From Eubacteriales bacterium (lineage in GTDB: Bacteria > Bacillota_A > Clostridia > Christensenellales > Aristaeellaceae): a stretch of DNA of 17,023 nucleotides. Shown here one piece after another: positions 5,640 through 13,019 of the stretch. The stretch lies in assembly GCA_030528845.1 (NCBI GenBank), contig JAUMYC010000028.1, positions 1 to 17,023 of the forward strand, written 5' to 3'. Position 1 is the stretch's first letter, and each line of letters begins with the position of its first letter. A program made the translations under genes and the position numbers. Under the pieces are notes generated by a model. The model ran no database searches. It saw nothing but the letters and a program-made list of their open reading frames with translations, and was not told where the DNA came from.

Positions 5640-6761
5640 ATGGCAAGCTTATCTCTGAAGGGCGTTTACAAGATTTACACCGGCGGCGTTACCGCTGTCA
5701 GCGATTTCACTCTGGATATCGAAGACAAGGAATTTATCGTTCTGGTCGGCCCCTCCGGCTGCGGTAAGTCCACCACCCTGCGCATGGTCGCCGGTCTGGA
5801 AGAGATCTCCGAAGGCGAACTGTACATCGGTGACAAGCTGGTCAACGACGTCGCCCCGAAGGATCGCGACATCGCCATGGTTTTCCAGAACTACGCTCTC
5901 TATCCGCACATGACCGTTTATGATAACATGGCCTTCGGCCTCAAGCTGCGCAAGACCCCCAAGGCGGAGATCGAGCGCCGCGTCCGCGAAGCTGCCAAGA
6001 TCCTTGACATTGAACACCTCCTCAACCGTAAGCCCAAGGCCCTCTCCGGCGGCCAGCGTCAGCGCGTTGCTCTCGGTCGTGCCATCGTCCGTGAGCCCAA
6101 GGTCTTCCTGATGGACGAACCGCTCTCCAACCTGGACGCCAAGCTGCGCGTGCAGATGCGTACCGAGATCACCAAGCTGCATCAGAAGCTGCAGACCACC
6201 TTCATCTACGTTACCCACGACCAGACCGAAGCTATGACCATGGGCTCCCGCATCGTGGTTATGAAGGACGGCTTCGTGCAGCAGGTCGACACCCCCCAGA
6301 ACCTGTACGACTATCCGACCAACCTGTTCGTCGCCGGCTTCATCGGCACTCCCCAGATGAACTTCTTCACCGTCAAGCTGGACAAGGAAGGCGACAAGGT
6401 CGTTGCGAAGTTCGGCAACAACAAGATCGTCGTGCCGCAGGGCAAGCTGGCGAAGTTCACCTCCGACAGCTACATCGGCAAGGAAGTCTACATGGGCATC
6501 CGTCCGGAAAACATCCACGACGAAGAGATGTTCCTGAACGCTTCTCCCGAATCCTGCATCGACGTCAACGTCGAAGTCGTCGAGCTGATGGGCTCTGAGA
6601 CCTACCTGTACCTGCACACCACCGGCAAGGACGACAACATCGTCGCCCGCGTCGACCCGCGCAGCACCTCCCGCGTTGGCGACAAGATCCGCGTTGCCTT
6701 CGACGCCAACAGGCTGCACTTCTTCGATAAGGACACCGAAGTCACCATCCTGGGCCGCTAA
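5640..6761 (+). CDS. Sugar ABC transporter ATP-binding protein (MsmX/MsmK/UgpC type)
   Basis: The 373-residue ATPase powers CUT1-type carbohydrate importers from the cytoplasmic face. It contains Walker A GPSGCGKST (37-45), the Q-loop VFQNYALYPHM (81-91), signature LSGGQRQR (135-142), and Walker B VFLMDE (155-160). The D-loop SNLDAKL (163-169) and H-loop His193 in VTHDQ follow. After about residue 235 comes the regulatory/TOBE-type region typical of MalK/UgpC (VYMGIRPENIHDEEMF). All ATPase residues are intact and the length is normal. No permease or binding protein is nearby, as for the shared multi-sugar ATPases MsmX of Bacillus and MsmK of Streptococcus; sharing is inferred. Codon use (GTC/GTT, GCC/GCT, CTG, AAG, CGT) differs from the GCG-rich neighbours, as in strongly expressed genes. 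The ribosome binding site is AAGGAGGG. A terminator follows. Confidence 0.95.
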   Translation: MASLSLKGVYKIYTGGVTAVSDFTLDIEDKEFIVLVGPSGCGKSTTLRMVAGLEEISEGELYIGDKLVNDVAPKDRDIAMVFQNYALYPHMTVYDNMAFGLKLRKTPKAEIERRVREAAKILDIEHLLNRKPKALSGGQRQRVALGRAIVREPKVFLMDEPLSNLDAKLRVQMRTEITKLHQKLQTTFIYVTHDQTEAMTMGSRIVVMKDGFVQQVDTPQNLYDYPTNLFVAGFIGTPQMNFFTVKLDKEGDKVVAKFGNNKIVVPQGKLAKFTSDSYIGKEVYMGIRPENIHDEEMFLNASPESCIDVNVEVVELMGSETYLYLHTTGKDDNIVARVDPRSTSRVGDKIRVAFDANRLHFFDKDTEVTILGR

Positions 6762-6798
6762 GTTCATAGCACAGCCACAGATATTGACTAAACTTCAC

Positions 6799-6840
6799 AT
6801 GCCACGGCTTGATTTTTCAGGCCGTGGCATTTATACTTTT
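6799..6840 (+). terminator. Intrinsic terminator after the ABC ATPase gene
   Basis: ATGCCACGGC (6799-6808) pairs with GCCGTGGCAT (6821-6830). Inner pairs TTGA/TCAG extend the stem around a TTTT loop. TTATACTTTT follows. Some transcripts may read through into the regulator gene 31 bases downstream, because no clear promoter for that gene was found. Confidence 0.85.
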
Positions 6841-6870
6841 TGCAAAGGCTTTTCTTCGGGAGGATAAGGC

Positions 6871-7944
6871 ATGTATCTTGATCGACATATTATCGTTCGC
6901 ATGTCGCAAATTTTCGAGAATATCGATCTGAACGTCATTCTTCTGGACAGCGACGGCTGCGTCGTGCTGCCCGAGGGGGATAAACGCGTATTCAAGCTGC
7001 CCGAGGCGTTCAAGCAGAACGCGCAGGAGCCGTTTGTCTACGGCGGGCTGACGCTCATCGGCACGCAGGGGGAACAGCCCCTCTACCTTTGTCTGCCCGG
7101 AGATTCCAAGGAAGTGGCGGCCTGCGCAAGGCTGGGCATGCAGATGATCTCCATGCTGCTGCAGGTGGACCTGCCGCATGCCAATTCCGCCGAGGTGCTG
7201 CGCTATGTGCTGCGCGGAGAGATCTCCGGCAGCGAGATGGAATCGCTGGCGCAGATGCACAACATCCCGCAGGAGAAAGAGCGCTGCGTGATGGTGCTGC
7301 ATCTGAACGATCTGGACACCGAGCTCGCGCTCAATATTCTGGAAAACGTGAACAACGGCGAGGAAGGCGACGAGATCGTCGAGGTGGACCGCTATACCAT
7401 CGCGCTGATCAAGACCCTCGACGAGCAGACCGAATATGCCGACATGGAGCAGATCGGCCTGGCCATCGAAAACACCTTCTACACGGAGACCAGCCACCCG
7501 GTGTACATCGGCGTGGGCGAGCCCGTGATGAAGCTGAGCGAGCTGGGGCAGAGCTACCGCGAGGCGCGCAAGGCCATCGACGTCGGCCGCGTGTACAGGC
7601 CGGAGAGCTATGTCTACATCTACCGCAATCTGCTGCTCGAGCGCTTCCTTTCCGACGTGCCTGCGGAAATGGCCTCGCGCTACAACGCGGCGCTGTTCAA
7701 CCGCAAGAGCATGCGCCTGCTCAACGATGAAATGGTCATCACGATCGAAAAATTCTTCGAGAACAACCTCAACCTCTCTGAGACCGCGCGCCAGCTCTAC
7801 ATCCACCGCAACACGCTCGTGTACCGGCTGGACAAGGTGCAGCGCGTACTCGGGCTGGATCTGAGGCTGTTTGAAGACGCGGTCACGTTCAAGCTGATGA
7901 TGCTGCTGGGCAAGACCCACGGCGCGGCGAAGAACCGCAAATAA
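6871..7944 (+). CDS. CdaR/PucR-type transcriptional regulator (C-terminal HTH_30)
   Basis: The 357-residue protein ends in the PucR/CdaR helix-turn-helix (about 293-345): FFENNLNLSETARQLYIHRN, then TLVYRLDKVQ and AVTFKLMMLL. The middle (about 135-250) resembles the GGDEF-like domain of this family, with CVMVLHLND, YTIALIKTL and the conserved IGVGEPV...LSELGQSYREARKAI. The N-terminal about 100 residues form an unassigned input domain. CdaR regulators respond to sugar acids; the ligand here is unknown. The gene follows the sugar ATPase directly on the same strand, which suggests a link to carbohydrate uptake, but this is inference. Start ATG 6871 has GGGAGG seven bases upstream; Met11 is a less likely start. 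A spacer of 123 bp rich in GCCGG inverted repeats separates it from the protease gene. Confidence 0.88.
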   Translation: MYLDRHIIVRMSQIFENIDLNVILLDSDGCVVLPEGDKRVFKLPEAFKQNAQEPFVYGGLTLIGTQGEQPLYLCLPGDSKEVAACARLGMQMISMLLQVDLPHANSAEVLRYVLRGEISGSEMESLAQMHNIPQEKERCVMVLHLNDLDTELALNILENVNNGEEGDEIVEVDRYTIALIKTLDEQTEYADMEQIGLAIENTFYTETSHPVYIGVGEPVMKLSELGQSYREARKAIDVGRVYRPESYVYIYRNLLLERFLSDVPAEMASRYNAALFNRKSMRLLNDEMVITIEKFFENNLNLSETARQLYIHRNTLVYRLDKVQRVLGLDLRLFEDAVTFKLMMLLGKTHGAAKNRK

Positions 7945-7961
7945 ACGCAACGAGCATTCGG

Positions 7962-8044
7962 CAGCCGGAGCCCGGCAGGGTTCCGGCTGTATGCATGATG
8001 GCCCGGCGCCGGGAATAGGAATGGGGAGAAGCCGGGCAAGAGCC
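7962..8044 (+). repeat. GCCGG-rich inverted repeats in the regulator-protease spacer
   Basis: Three GC-rich inverted repeats lie in tandem. The first is CAGCCGGA (7962-7969) with TCCGGCTG (7982-7989). The second is the self-complementary CCCGGCGCCGGG (8002-8013). The third is GCCGGG near 8031 with related GCCGGC near 8042. No T-run follows, so a classical terminator is unlikely. They may fold the leader of the protease mRNA. Confidence 0.55.
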
Positions 8045-8067
8045 GGCGGGAAGGGGCGAAGCGCACA

Positions 8068-9279
8068 ATGACAAAACGTAGCCTGGTTCTGATCGCGATC
8101 CTTTGGCTGGTGGTGCTCGCCGCGGGCATCTCCTCGGCGCTGACGATCCATTTCACCGGCGCAGATCAGGGCTGGGACGTCGGACTGCCCGTCAGTAAGG
8201 GCGTCTATGTGAGCGAGGAAGAGTACAGCACGCTGCAAAGCTACGCGCAGCTGGACGAGATCCGCCGGATCGTGCTCGACCAGTATTACACCGAGGTGGA
8301 CGAAGAGGCGCTGCTCACCGGCGCGATGCGCGGCATGCTCGACGCGCTGGAGGATCGCTATTCCTTCTATTACACCGCGCAGGAGATGCAGGAATTCGTC
8401 GAAAGCGCGAGCGGAGAATACAAGGGCGTGGGCATGACCATGTCCATCGACGGAGAAGGAAACCTCGCCATCGTGCGCGTGTTCTCCGGCGGCCCTGCGC
8501 ACCGCGCGGGCATACAGGACGGCGACAACCTCCTCTTTGTCAACGAACAGCGCGTTTCCGGCGAGACGGCGGAGACGCTCAACGAGGCGCTGCGCCTGAT
8601 CGAGGAATGCGGCGACGAGGAATTCACGCTGACGCTGCGCCGCGGCAACGAGATCTACAGCGTGCGGCTGCGCAGAGAGAACGTCGTCATCAACAATGTG
8701 GAATATGCGCTGCTCGACGGCGGCATCGGCTATGTGCAGATCCTGGAATTCATGGGCAACGACGTGGACGGCTTCCTCGAGGCGATGACGAGCTTTGCCG
8801 ACGCGCCGCTGCAGGGCCTGATCATCGACCTGCGCGGCAACACCGGCGGCATCCTCAGCGACGCGGTCGATATCGCGGATTTCCTGCTGCCCGAGGGGCT
8901 GATCGTCTATACGGAAGACCGCCACGGCACCCGCAGGGAAGAGCGCTCCGACGCCTCCTGCGTGGAATACCCCGTGGTATGCCTGGTGGACGGCATGTCG
9001 GCCAGCGCCTCCGAGGTGCTTGCGGGAGCCGTGCAGGATCACGGCGTCGGCGCGATCATCGGCGAGAAGACCTTCGGCAAGGGCATCGTGCAGACGGTGT
9101 ATAACCTCGCGGACGGCACGGGCATGCAGATCACAACGGAGACCTATTTCACCCCGGCGGGCAGGAGCATCCACGGCGAAGGCCTGCAGCCGGATCACGA
9201 GATCAGCGACGACCCGGCGACCGAGATCGACGAAGTGCTGGAATACGCCTGTAAATGGCTGCTGGAGAATGATAAATAA
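8068..9279 (+). CDS. S41-family C-terminal processing protease (CtpA/CtpB-like)
   Basis: The 403-residue protein is membrane-anchored by an N-terminal hydrophobic segment (about residues 5-27), placing the protease outside the membrane. A PDZ domain lies at about 115-200, with YKGVGMTMSIDGEGNLAIVRV, then GGPAHRAGIQDGDNLLFVN. The peptidase core follows: GYVQILEF (221-228), IIDLRGNTGG (252-261) and DGMSASASEVLAGAVQDHG (308-326). Ser313, Lys338 in FGKG and Gln342 in KGIVQ match the Ser/Lys/Gln triad spacing (25 and 4 residues) of CtpA/CtpB. Members cleave near protein C-termini in envelope stress response, sporulation signalling or protein maturation; the substrate here is unknown. The upstream ribosome binding site is modest (AAGGGG, about 12 bases before ATG). 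A small membrane protein gene follows after 24 bases. Confidence 0.93.
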   Translation: MTKRSLVLIAILWLVVLAAGISSALTIHFTGADQGWDVGLPVSKGVYVSEEEYSTLQSYAQLDEIRRIVLDQYYTEVDEEALLTGAMRGMLDALEDRYSFYYTAQEMQEFVESASGEYKGVGMTMSIDGEGNLAIVRVFSGGPAHRAGIQDGDNLLFVNEQRVSGETAETLNEALRLIEECGDEEFTLTLRRGNEIYSVRLRRENVVINNVEYALLDGGIGYVQILEFMGNDVDGFLEAMTSFADAPLQGLIIDLRGNTGGILSDAVDIADFLLPEGLIVYTEDRHGTRREERSDASCVEYPVVCLVDGMSASASEVLAGAVQDHGVGAIIGEKTFGKGIVQTVYNLADGTGMQITTETYFTPAGRSIHGEGLQPDHEISDDPATEIDEVLEYACKWLLENDK

Positions 9280-9303
9280 CGGCAAAGGGAAAGGGGACGG
9301 CTG

Positions 9304-9810
9304 ATGGTGTGGATCCTTCGTTCGGCGCTGGCGTGCGCGCCGCTGCTGCTCAAGCTCATCCCTGCGGTGGGCTACGCCCCGTGGCTTTGCGCGCGCATCG
9401 ACGCCGTGTTCCTATATTTCCTGCTGCGCGCCGTGAGCCGGAAGGAGTATAAAACGGCCTGCCTTGCGGCGGTGCTGATGCCGCTGCTGGACTGGACGCA
9501 GGGCGCGATCCAGGGATTTTGGGTCGCCTTTATCGCCGCAGGCTTTCTGCTGGCTGTGCATTTCTGGAGCGTCCCGGACATGCGCCCGGCCTCGCGCGCG
9601 GTGCTCAGTCTGCTGAGCGTGTATCTGCTGCGCATGACGGGCATCGCGCTGGGCTATGTGCTGCTCAAGGACATGCGCCTGCTGGCCGCGATCAAGACCG
9701 TGGTGCGCAACGGCTGGTTTGTCTTTGCGTGGTATGCGCTGGCCGTGGGCTGCGCGCTGCTGGTCGAAGGGCATCTGAGCAAAATACGGGCGAACAGGAA
9801 CGCCGAATAA
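9304..9810 (+). CDS. Small integral membrane protein of unknown function
   Basis: I do not recognise this 168-residue protein. It is very hydrophobic, with about five likely membrane segments: near residues 1-20, 30-42, 50-64, 70-88 (FWVAFIAAGFLLAVHFW), 98-120 and 138-155. The loops are short and basic, and the C-terminus is charged (EGHLSKIRANRNAE). No enzymatic motif is visible. The ATG at 9304 follows AAAGGGGA, and the gene begins 24 bases after the protease stop and ends before a terminator. The two are therefore probably one operon, and the protein might be a partner or substrate of the protease. That is inference from position only. Confidence 0.75.
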   Translation: MVWILRSALACAPLLLKLIPAVGYAPWLCARIDAVFLYFLLRAVSRKEYKTACLAAVLMPLLDWTQGAIQGFWVAFIAAGFLLAVHFWSVPDMRPASRAVLSLLSVYLLRMTGIALGYVLLKDMRLLAAIKTVVRNGWFVFAWYALAVGCALLVEGHLSKIRANRNAE

Positions 9811-9821
9811 AACGAAAAACG

Positions 9822-9858
9822 CCCCCGTACAGGCCCTTCGGTCCTGCGCGGGGGTTTT
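9822..9858 (+). terminator. Intrinsic terminator after the protease-membrane protein unit
   Basis: CCCCCG (9822-9827) and CAGG (9830-9833) pair with CCTG (9843-9846) and CGGGGG (9849-9854). The two stem parts are separated by an internal loop of two bases each side, and four T follow. Confidence 0.85.
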
Positions 9859-9888
9859 GCGATAGGCAGGGAAACGGAGGGAAAGCGC

Positions 9889-10671
9889 ATGGATAACGTG
9901 AACAGGACGCTGTACATCCCGCTGTACGGCAAGGCGTATGTGAGCGGGAAGGGCCTGTTTCTGCGCGACAAAAAGGCAGAGGAGCTTTGGGCGCAGGAGG
10001 GCTTTGCGCTCAGGGGGAAGTCCCGCTCGAAATGGCTCGCGTATTATATGGGCATCCGCGCTGCCGTTTTTGATGATTGGACGCGGCGGCAGCTGGCGGA
10101 ATGGCCGGATGCGACCATCGTGCAGATCGGCTGCGGGCTGGACAGCCGTGCGCTGCGCGCGGGCAGCTCGGCCCGCGTGTGGTATGACGTGGACTTTCCA
10201 GAGGTGATCGAGGAAAGAAAACGGCATTTTGCGCAGTCCCCGCGCTACAGGATGATCGCCGGAGATATCCGGGACGGCGGCTGGCTGCAGGCCGTTGGCG
10301 AGCGGGGCCGCGCCATCGTGGTGATGGAGGGCGTGAGCATGTATCTGACGCCCGGTGAGCTGCGCACCGCGCTGGAGAACATCTGCGCGCATTTTGAGAG
10401 CGTGGCGCTGCTGACGGACTGCTACACCGTGTTCGCGGCCAAAATGTCCCGCTACCGCAACCCCGTCAACGACGTCGGCGTGACGCAGGTACACGGGCTG
10501 GACGCCCCGCAGGCGCTTGAAACGGGTGCGCTGCGCTTTGTGCGGGAGCACGACATGACGCCGCAGCGCTATGTTGATGAGCTGCGCGGAGGGGAACGGC
10601 TGCTCTTTCGCGCGCTCTATGCCGGCGGCTTTGCGAAAAAACTGTACCGGCTCTACGAATATCGGAAATAA
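9889..10671 (+). CDS. LCM-family class I SAM-dependent methyltransferase
   Basis: The 260-residue protein resembles the leucine carboxyl methyltransferase/Tcmp family (PF04072-like). The SAM site is TIVQIGCGLDSRALR (76-90). It is followed by VWYDVDFPEVIEERKRHF (97-114), where the acidic residues contact the cofactor, and by YRMIAGDIRD (120-129). VVMEGVSMYLTPGELRTAL (144-162) is the family's MEGxxMYL signature. Members methylate carboxyl or hydroxyl groups of proteins or small molecules; the substrate cannot be deduced. ATG 9889 has GGAGGG about 8 bases upstream (after ACGGAGGGAAAGCGC). It lies between two terminators, so it is probably a one-gene unit, though its own promoter is not clear. 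Length is normal. Confidence 0.88.
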   Translation: MDNVNRTLYIPLYGKAYVSGKGLFLRDKKAEELWAQEGFALRGKSRSKWLAYYMGIRAAVFDDWTRRQLAEWPDATIVQIGCGLDSRALRAGSSARVWYDVDFPEVIEERKRHFAQSPRYRMIAGDIRDGGWLQAVGERGRAIVVMEGVSMYLTPGELRTALENICAHFESVALLTDCYTVFAAKMSRYRNPVNDVGVTQVHGLDAPQALETGALRFVREHDMTPQRYVDELRGGERLLFRALYAGGFAKKLYRLYEYRK

Positions 10672-10673
10672 AG

Positions 10674-10707
10674 AAACGACCACCGGCATTGCCGGTGGTC
10701 GCTGTCG
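10674..10707. terminator. Bidirectional terminator between convergent genes
   Basis: CGACCACCGGC (10677-10687), loop ATT and GCCGGTGGTCG (10691-10701) form a perfect 11-bp stem. On the minus strand it is followed by TTTCTTTATTT, a good U-tract for ending the kinase-GNAT transcript. On the plus strand the tail is weaker (CTGTCGTTTG). Confidence 0.85.
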
Positions 10708-10712
10708 TTTGT

Positions 10713-11147
10713 TCAGAGCTCCATGCACAGATAGGTCATGTCGATGCACTGCACGCCGTTGTCGATGACGGGCTCCGGATAGTTCCGGGTGAAGAAGCCC
10801 TCCTCGACATAGGAAAAGGCAAAGCCGAGGGAGGTGTAGAAATGCTCCGCCCCGCAGGTGCCCACGTACATTTTCGCATAGCGCCCGGCGTAGAGGCGCT
10901 GCATCTCGCGCACCAGCATGCCCGCGAGGCCCTGCCGCTGGCGCGAGGGCAGAGTGGCGAGGTTTTTGAGCTCGATCTGCCCGTCGGCGCGCTCGTGCAT
11001 CACGCATTCGCACACGGCCTCGCCGCCGTCGAAGAGAACGTACATATCGCCGTCGATGTAGCGGTCGATCATCTCCTCGCAGGGGTCTGCCAGCAAAAGC
11101 AGCTCCAGATAGCGCTTTTTGTCGGAAAAGATTTGCTTAATCTCCAT
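10713..11147 (-). CDS. GNAT-family N-acetyltransferase
   Basis: The 144-residue protein has the GNAT acetyl-CoA binding motif A, ELKNLATLPSRQRQGLAGML (about 59-78, with Q-R-Q-G-L-A). The conserved C-terminal part AEHFYTSLGFAFSYVEEGFF (100-119) includes the Y-LGF motif. It transfers an acetyl group from acetyl-CoA to an unidentified amine, such as a protein, antibiotic or metabolite. The start ATG at 11147 lies inside the 3' end of the thymidine kinase gene (11-bp overlap in another frame), with GGGGAGG about 10 bases upstream, so translation is probably coupled. Length is slightly short but complete for a minimal GNAT. Confidence 0.88.
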   Translation of the reverse strand: MEIKQIFSDKKRYLELLLLADPCEEMIDRYIDGDMYVLFDGGEAVCECVMHERADGQIELKNLATLPSRQRQGLAGMLVREMQRLYAGRYAKMYVGTCGAEHFYTSLGFAFSYVEEGFFTRNYPEPVIDNGVQCIDMTYLCMEL

Positions 11148-11700
11148 TCGGCCCGAGCCTCCCCTCGGCCCAATGCCTGCGGCAGAGGGCGACGTAGCTC
11201 TCGTTGCCGCCCAGCAGGATCTGCTCGCCCGCCTTGACGACCTTGCCGCCGGCGATGCGCGCGTTGCAGGTCGCCTTGCGGCCGCACCAGCACACCGTCT
11301 TGATCTCCTCGATCGAATCCGCCCAGGCCAGCAGCCATTTGCTGCCCTCGAACAGGTTTTGCTGAAAATCGGCCCGCAGCCCGTAGCAGATCACCGGCAC
11401 GTTCATTTTGTCGACAATATCCACTAGCTGCTGCACCTGCGCCTTGGTCAGAAACTGCGCCTCGTCCACGATCAGGCAGTCGTACTGCCTCGGGTCGATC
11501 TGATCGAGCTGCTCGATATACCGGCACGGCGCGCGCAGGCCGCTGCGGGAGCTGACGATCTGCCCGCCGTCGCGCGTGTCCAGCCTCGGCTTGAGGATCA
11601 GGCTGCGCTGCCCGCGTTCGCGGTAATTATAGTCCACCATGATCGCGTTGGCCGTCTTGCTCGAGCCCATCGCGCCATATCGAAAATAGAGCTTTGCCAT
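11137..11700 (-). CDS. tdk: Thymidine kinase (type II)
   Basis: The 187-residue enzyme phosphorylates deoxythymidine with ATP in nucleoside salvage. The P-loop is FRYGAMGSSKTANAI (6-20) and the Walker B/catalytic segment CLIVDEAQFL (75-84) includes Glu80, the likely base. VICYGLRADFQQNLFEGS (103-120) is the family's 'CYGLR-DF' signature. A zinc-ribbon-like Cys/His cluster follows: CWC and ATC at 137-145, then ALCRRHW near 171-177. The lasso segment GEQILLGGNESYVALC binds thymidine. Length matches typical bacterial enzymes. Start ATG 11700 follows AAGGAGGACGAACC; upstream in-frame sequence is unrelated. It shares an operon with the GNAT gene and is divergent from tmcAL. Confidence 0.95.
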   Translation of the reverse strand: MAKLYFRYGAMGSSKTANAIMVDYNYRERGQRSLILKPRLDTRDGGQIVSSRSGLRAPCRYIEQLDQIDPRQYDCLIVDEAQFLTKAQVQQLVDIVDKMNVPVICYGLRADFQQNLFEGSKWLLAWADSIEEIKTVCWCGRKATCNARIAGGKVVKAGEQILLGGNESYVALCRRHWAEGRLGPNGD

Positions 11701-11736
11701 GGTTCGTCCTCCTTCATAGCGGTAAGCGCCGTTCCC

Positions 11737-11765
11737 ATTATACGGGATAGCGCGCCCGGAAGCAA
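11737..11765 (-). promoter_or_regulatory. Promoter of the thymidine kinase operon
   Basis: On the minus strand, TTGCTT (11765-11760), a 17-base spacer and a perfect TATAAT (11742-11737) form a good sigma-A promoter. The leader would be about 30 bases. Confidence 0.8.
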
Positions 11766-11777
11766 GCGCGGGATCGG

Positions 11778-11806
11778 TTGCGAAAGAGAGAAGAAGCATG
11801 TACAAT
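11778..11806 (+). promoter_or_regulatory. Promoter of tmcAL
   Basis: TTGCGA (11778-11783), a 17-base spacer and TACAAT (11801-11806) fit sigma-A boxes. The ribosome binding site GGGGGATG lies just before the ATG at 11830. The two divergent promoters have their -35 boxes 12 bases apart. Confidence 0.75.
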
Positions 11807-11829
11807 AAAGGGGAAAGGCGGGGGATGAC

Positions 11830-13014
11830 ATGCGCGCGGCGGGGATCATCGCGGAATACAATCCGTTTCACAACGGGCATGAGCGGCATATCCGGGAGAC
11901 GAGGCGCATCACGGGCTGTGATGTGCTGATCGTGGCGATGAACGGCTCCGTTTCGCAGCGGGGCGAGGTGATGCTGCTGGATAAATGGACGCGCGCGGAG
12001 ATGGCGCTGCGCGGCGGGGCGGATCTCGTCGTGGAGCTGCCCGTGCTCTGGGGCGCGCGCCCGGCGGAGAATTTCGCCTTCGGTGGGGTGGCGCTGCTGC
12101 ATGCGCTGGGCTGCCGCTGGCTGTCCTTTGGCTGCGAGACGGACGACCTGCCCCTCCTTCTGCGCCTTGCGGAGGTCATGGAAAACGAGCCGGAGGAGTA
12201 TGCCGCGGCGCTGCGGCGCGCTCTTTCCGAGGGGAAGAGCTTCGTGCGCGCGCGCGCCGAGGCGCTGAGCCTGTATACGGGCGCGGCAGAGGAGCTGCTG
12301 CAGGCGCCGAACGCCGCGCTCGGGCTGGAATACATCCGCGCGATCCGCAGGCTCGGCAGCTGGATGCAGCCCGTGCTCGTGCGGCGCGGAGCATCGCATC
12401 ACGCGCAGGAGCTTGCGAGCGAGACGAGCGCTTCGGCGATCCGCGCGGCGGTGTATGCCGGGCGGCTGCGGGAGGCGGCCGTCGCCATGCCCGCGCAGGC
12501 CTTTGCCCTGCTGGAGCAAAACGCGGGCAGCGTGCCGTCGCCGGAGCTGGTCGACGTCGCGGCGCTCGGCACGCTGCGGGCGCTCACGCCGGAGCAGATC
12601 GCGCGCCTGCCGGACGTCGGCGAGGGGCTCGAAAACGCGCTGGCGAAGGCCTGCCGCACGGCGGGTACGCGCGCGCAGCTTTTGGAAAATGTCAAATCCA
12701 AAAGGTATACGCACGCGCGCCTTTCGCGCATCGCGGCGCATGCCATGCTGAAAACAGACCGAGGTCTTTTGACGAAGTTCCCCGCGCCGCCCTACGCGCG
12801 GGTATTAGGCGTGCGGCGCGCTGTGGTGGGTGAGCTTTCGGAGCTGCAAAACAACAGCGCCCTGCCGCTTGTGATGCGCGGCAAGGCGCTGGAGGGAGAC
12901 GAATGTTTTGCACTCGAGCGCACGGCGACCGACCTGCGGGCGCTGCTGAGCAGGCGGCCCGGCTGCAGGAGCGCGGATGCCGACCTGACGCACCGGCTGC
13001 TCGTGGTGGATTGA
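11830..13014 (+). CDS. tmcAL: tRNA(Met) cytidine acetate ligase TmcAL (YlbM family)
   Basis: The 394-residue protein matches TmcAL, which uses acetate and ATP to form N4-acetylcytidine at the wobble position of elongator tRNA-Met in Firmicutes. The nucleotidyltransferase core contains AGIIAEYNPFHNGHERHI (4-21, with the HxGH-like motif), VIVAMNGSVSQRGE-like residues (33-46), DKWTRAEMAL (51-60) and NFAFGGV (81-87). Family signatures PNAALGLEYIRAI (160-172), SETSASAIRAA (197-207) and ENVKSKRYTHARLSR (286-300) are all present. The C-terminal domain runs to LLVVD with the ARVLGV segment seen in homologues. Length is usual (about 400). It shares a promoter region with the divergent thymidine kinase and ends only 5 bases from a convergent gene. 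Confidence 0.94.
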   Translation: MRAAGIIAEYNPFHNGHERHIRETRRITGCDVLIVAMNGSVSQRGEVMLLDKWTRAEMALRGGADLVVELPVLWGARPAENFAFGGVALLHALGCRWLSFGCETDDLPLLLRLAEVMENEPEEYAAALRRALSEGKSFVRARAEALSLYTGAAEELLQAPNAALGLEYIRAIRRLGSWMQPVLVRRGASHHAQELASETSASAIRAAVYAGRLREAAVAMPAQAFALLEQNAGSVPSPELVDVAALGTLRALTPEQIARLPDVGEGLENALAKACRTAGTRAQLLENVKSKRYTHARLSRIAAHAMLKTDRGLLTKFPAPPYARVLGVRRAVVGELSELQNNSALPLVMRGKALEGDECFALERTATDLRALLSRRPGCRSADADLTHRLLVVD

Positions 13015-13019
13015 GCCGC

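Noticed and set aside
5649..6767. Full-length antisense frame opposite the ABC ATPase (372 codons)
   Set aside because: The translation is a Val/Asp/Gly-rich composition artefact caused by biased codons of the ATPase. No ribosome binding site or family motif was seen.
6817..9285. Very long open frame on the minus strand (822 codons)
   Set aside because: It lies antisense to two well-supported genes (CdaR-type regulator and S41 protease), crosses the spacer, and its translation is low-complexity His/Ala/Val-rich. It is a by-product of GC-rich codon use.
9412..11013. Long minus-strand frame of 533 codons spanning several genes
   Set aside because: It runs antisense through a membrane protein, the methyltransferase, terminators and part of the GNAT gene. 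It is Arg/His/Ala-rich with no motifs.
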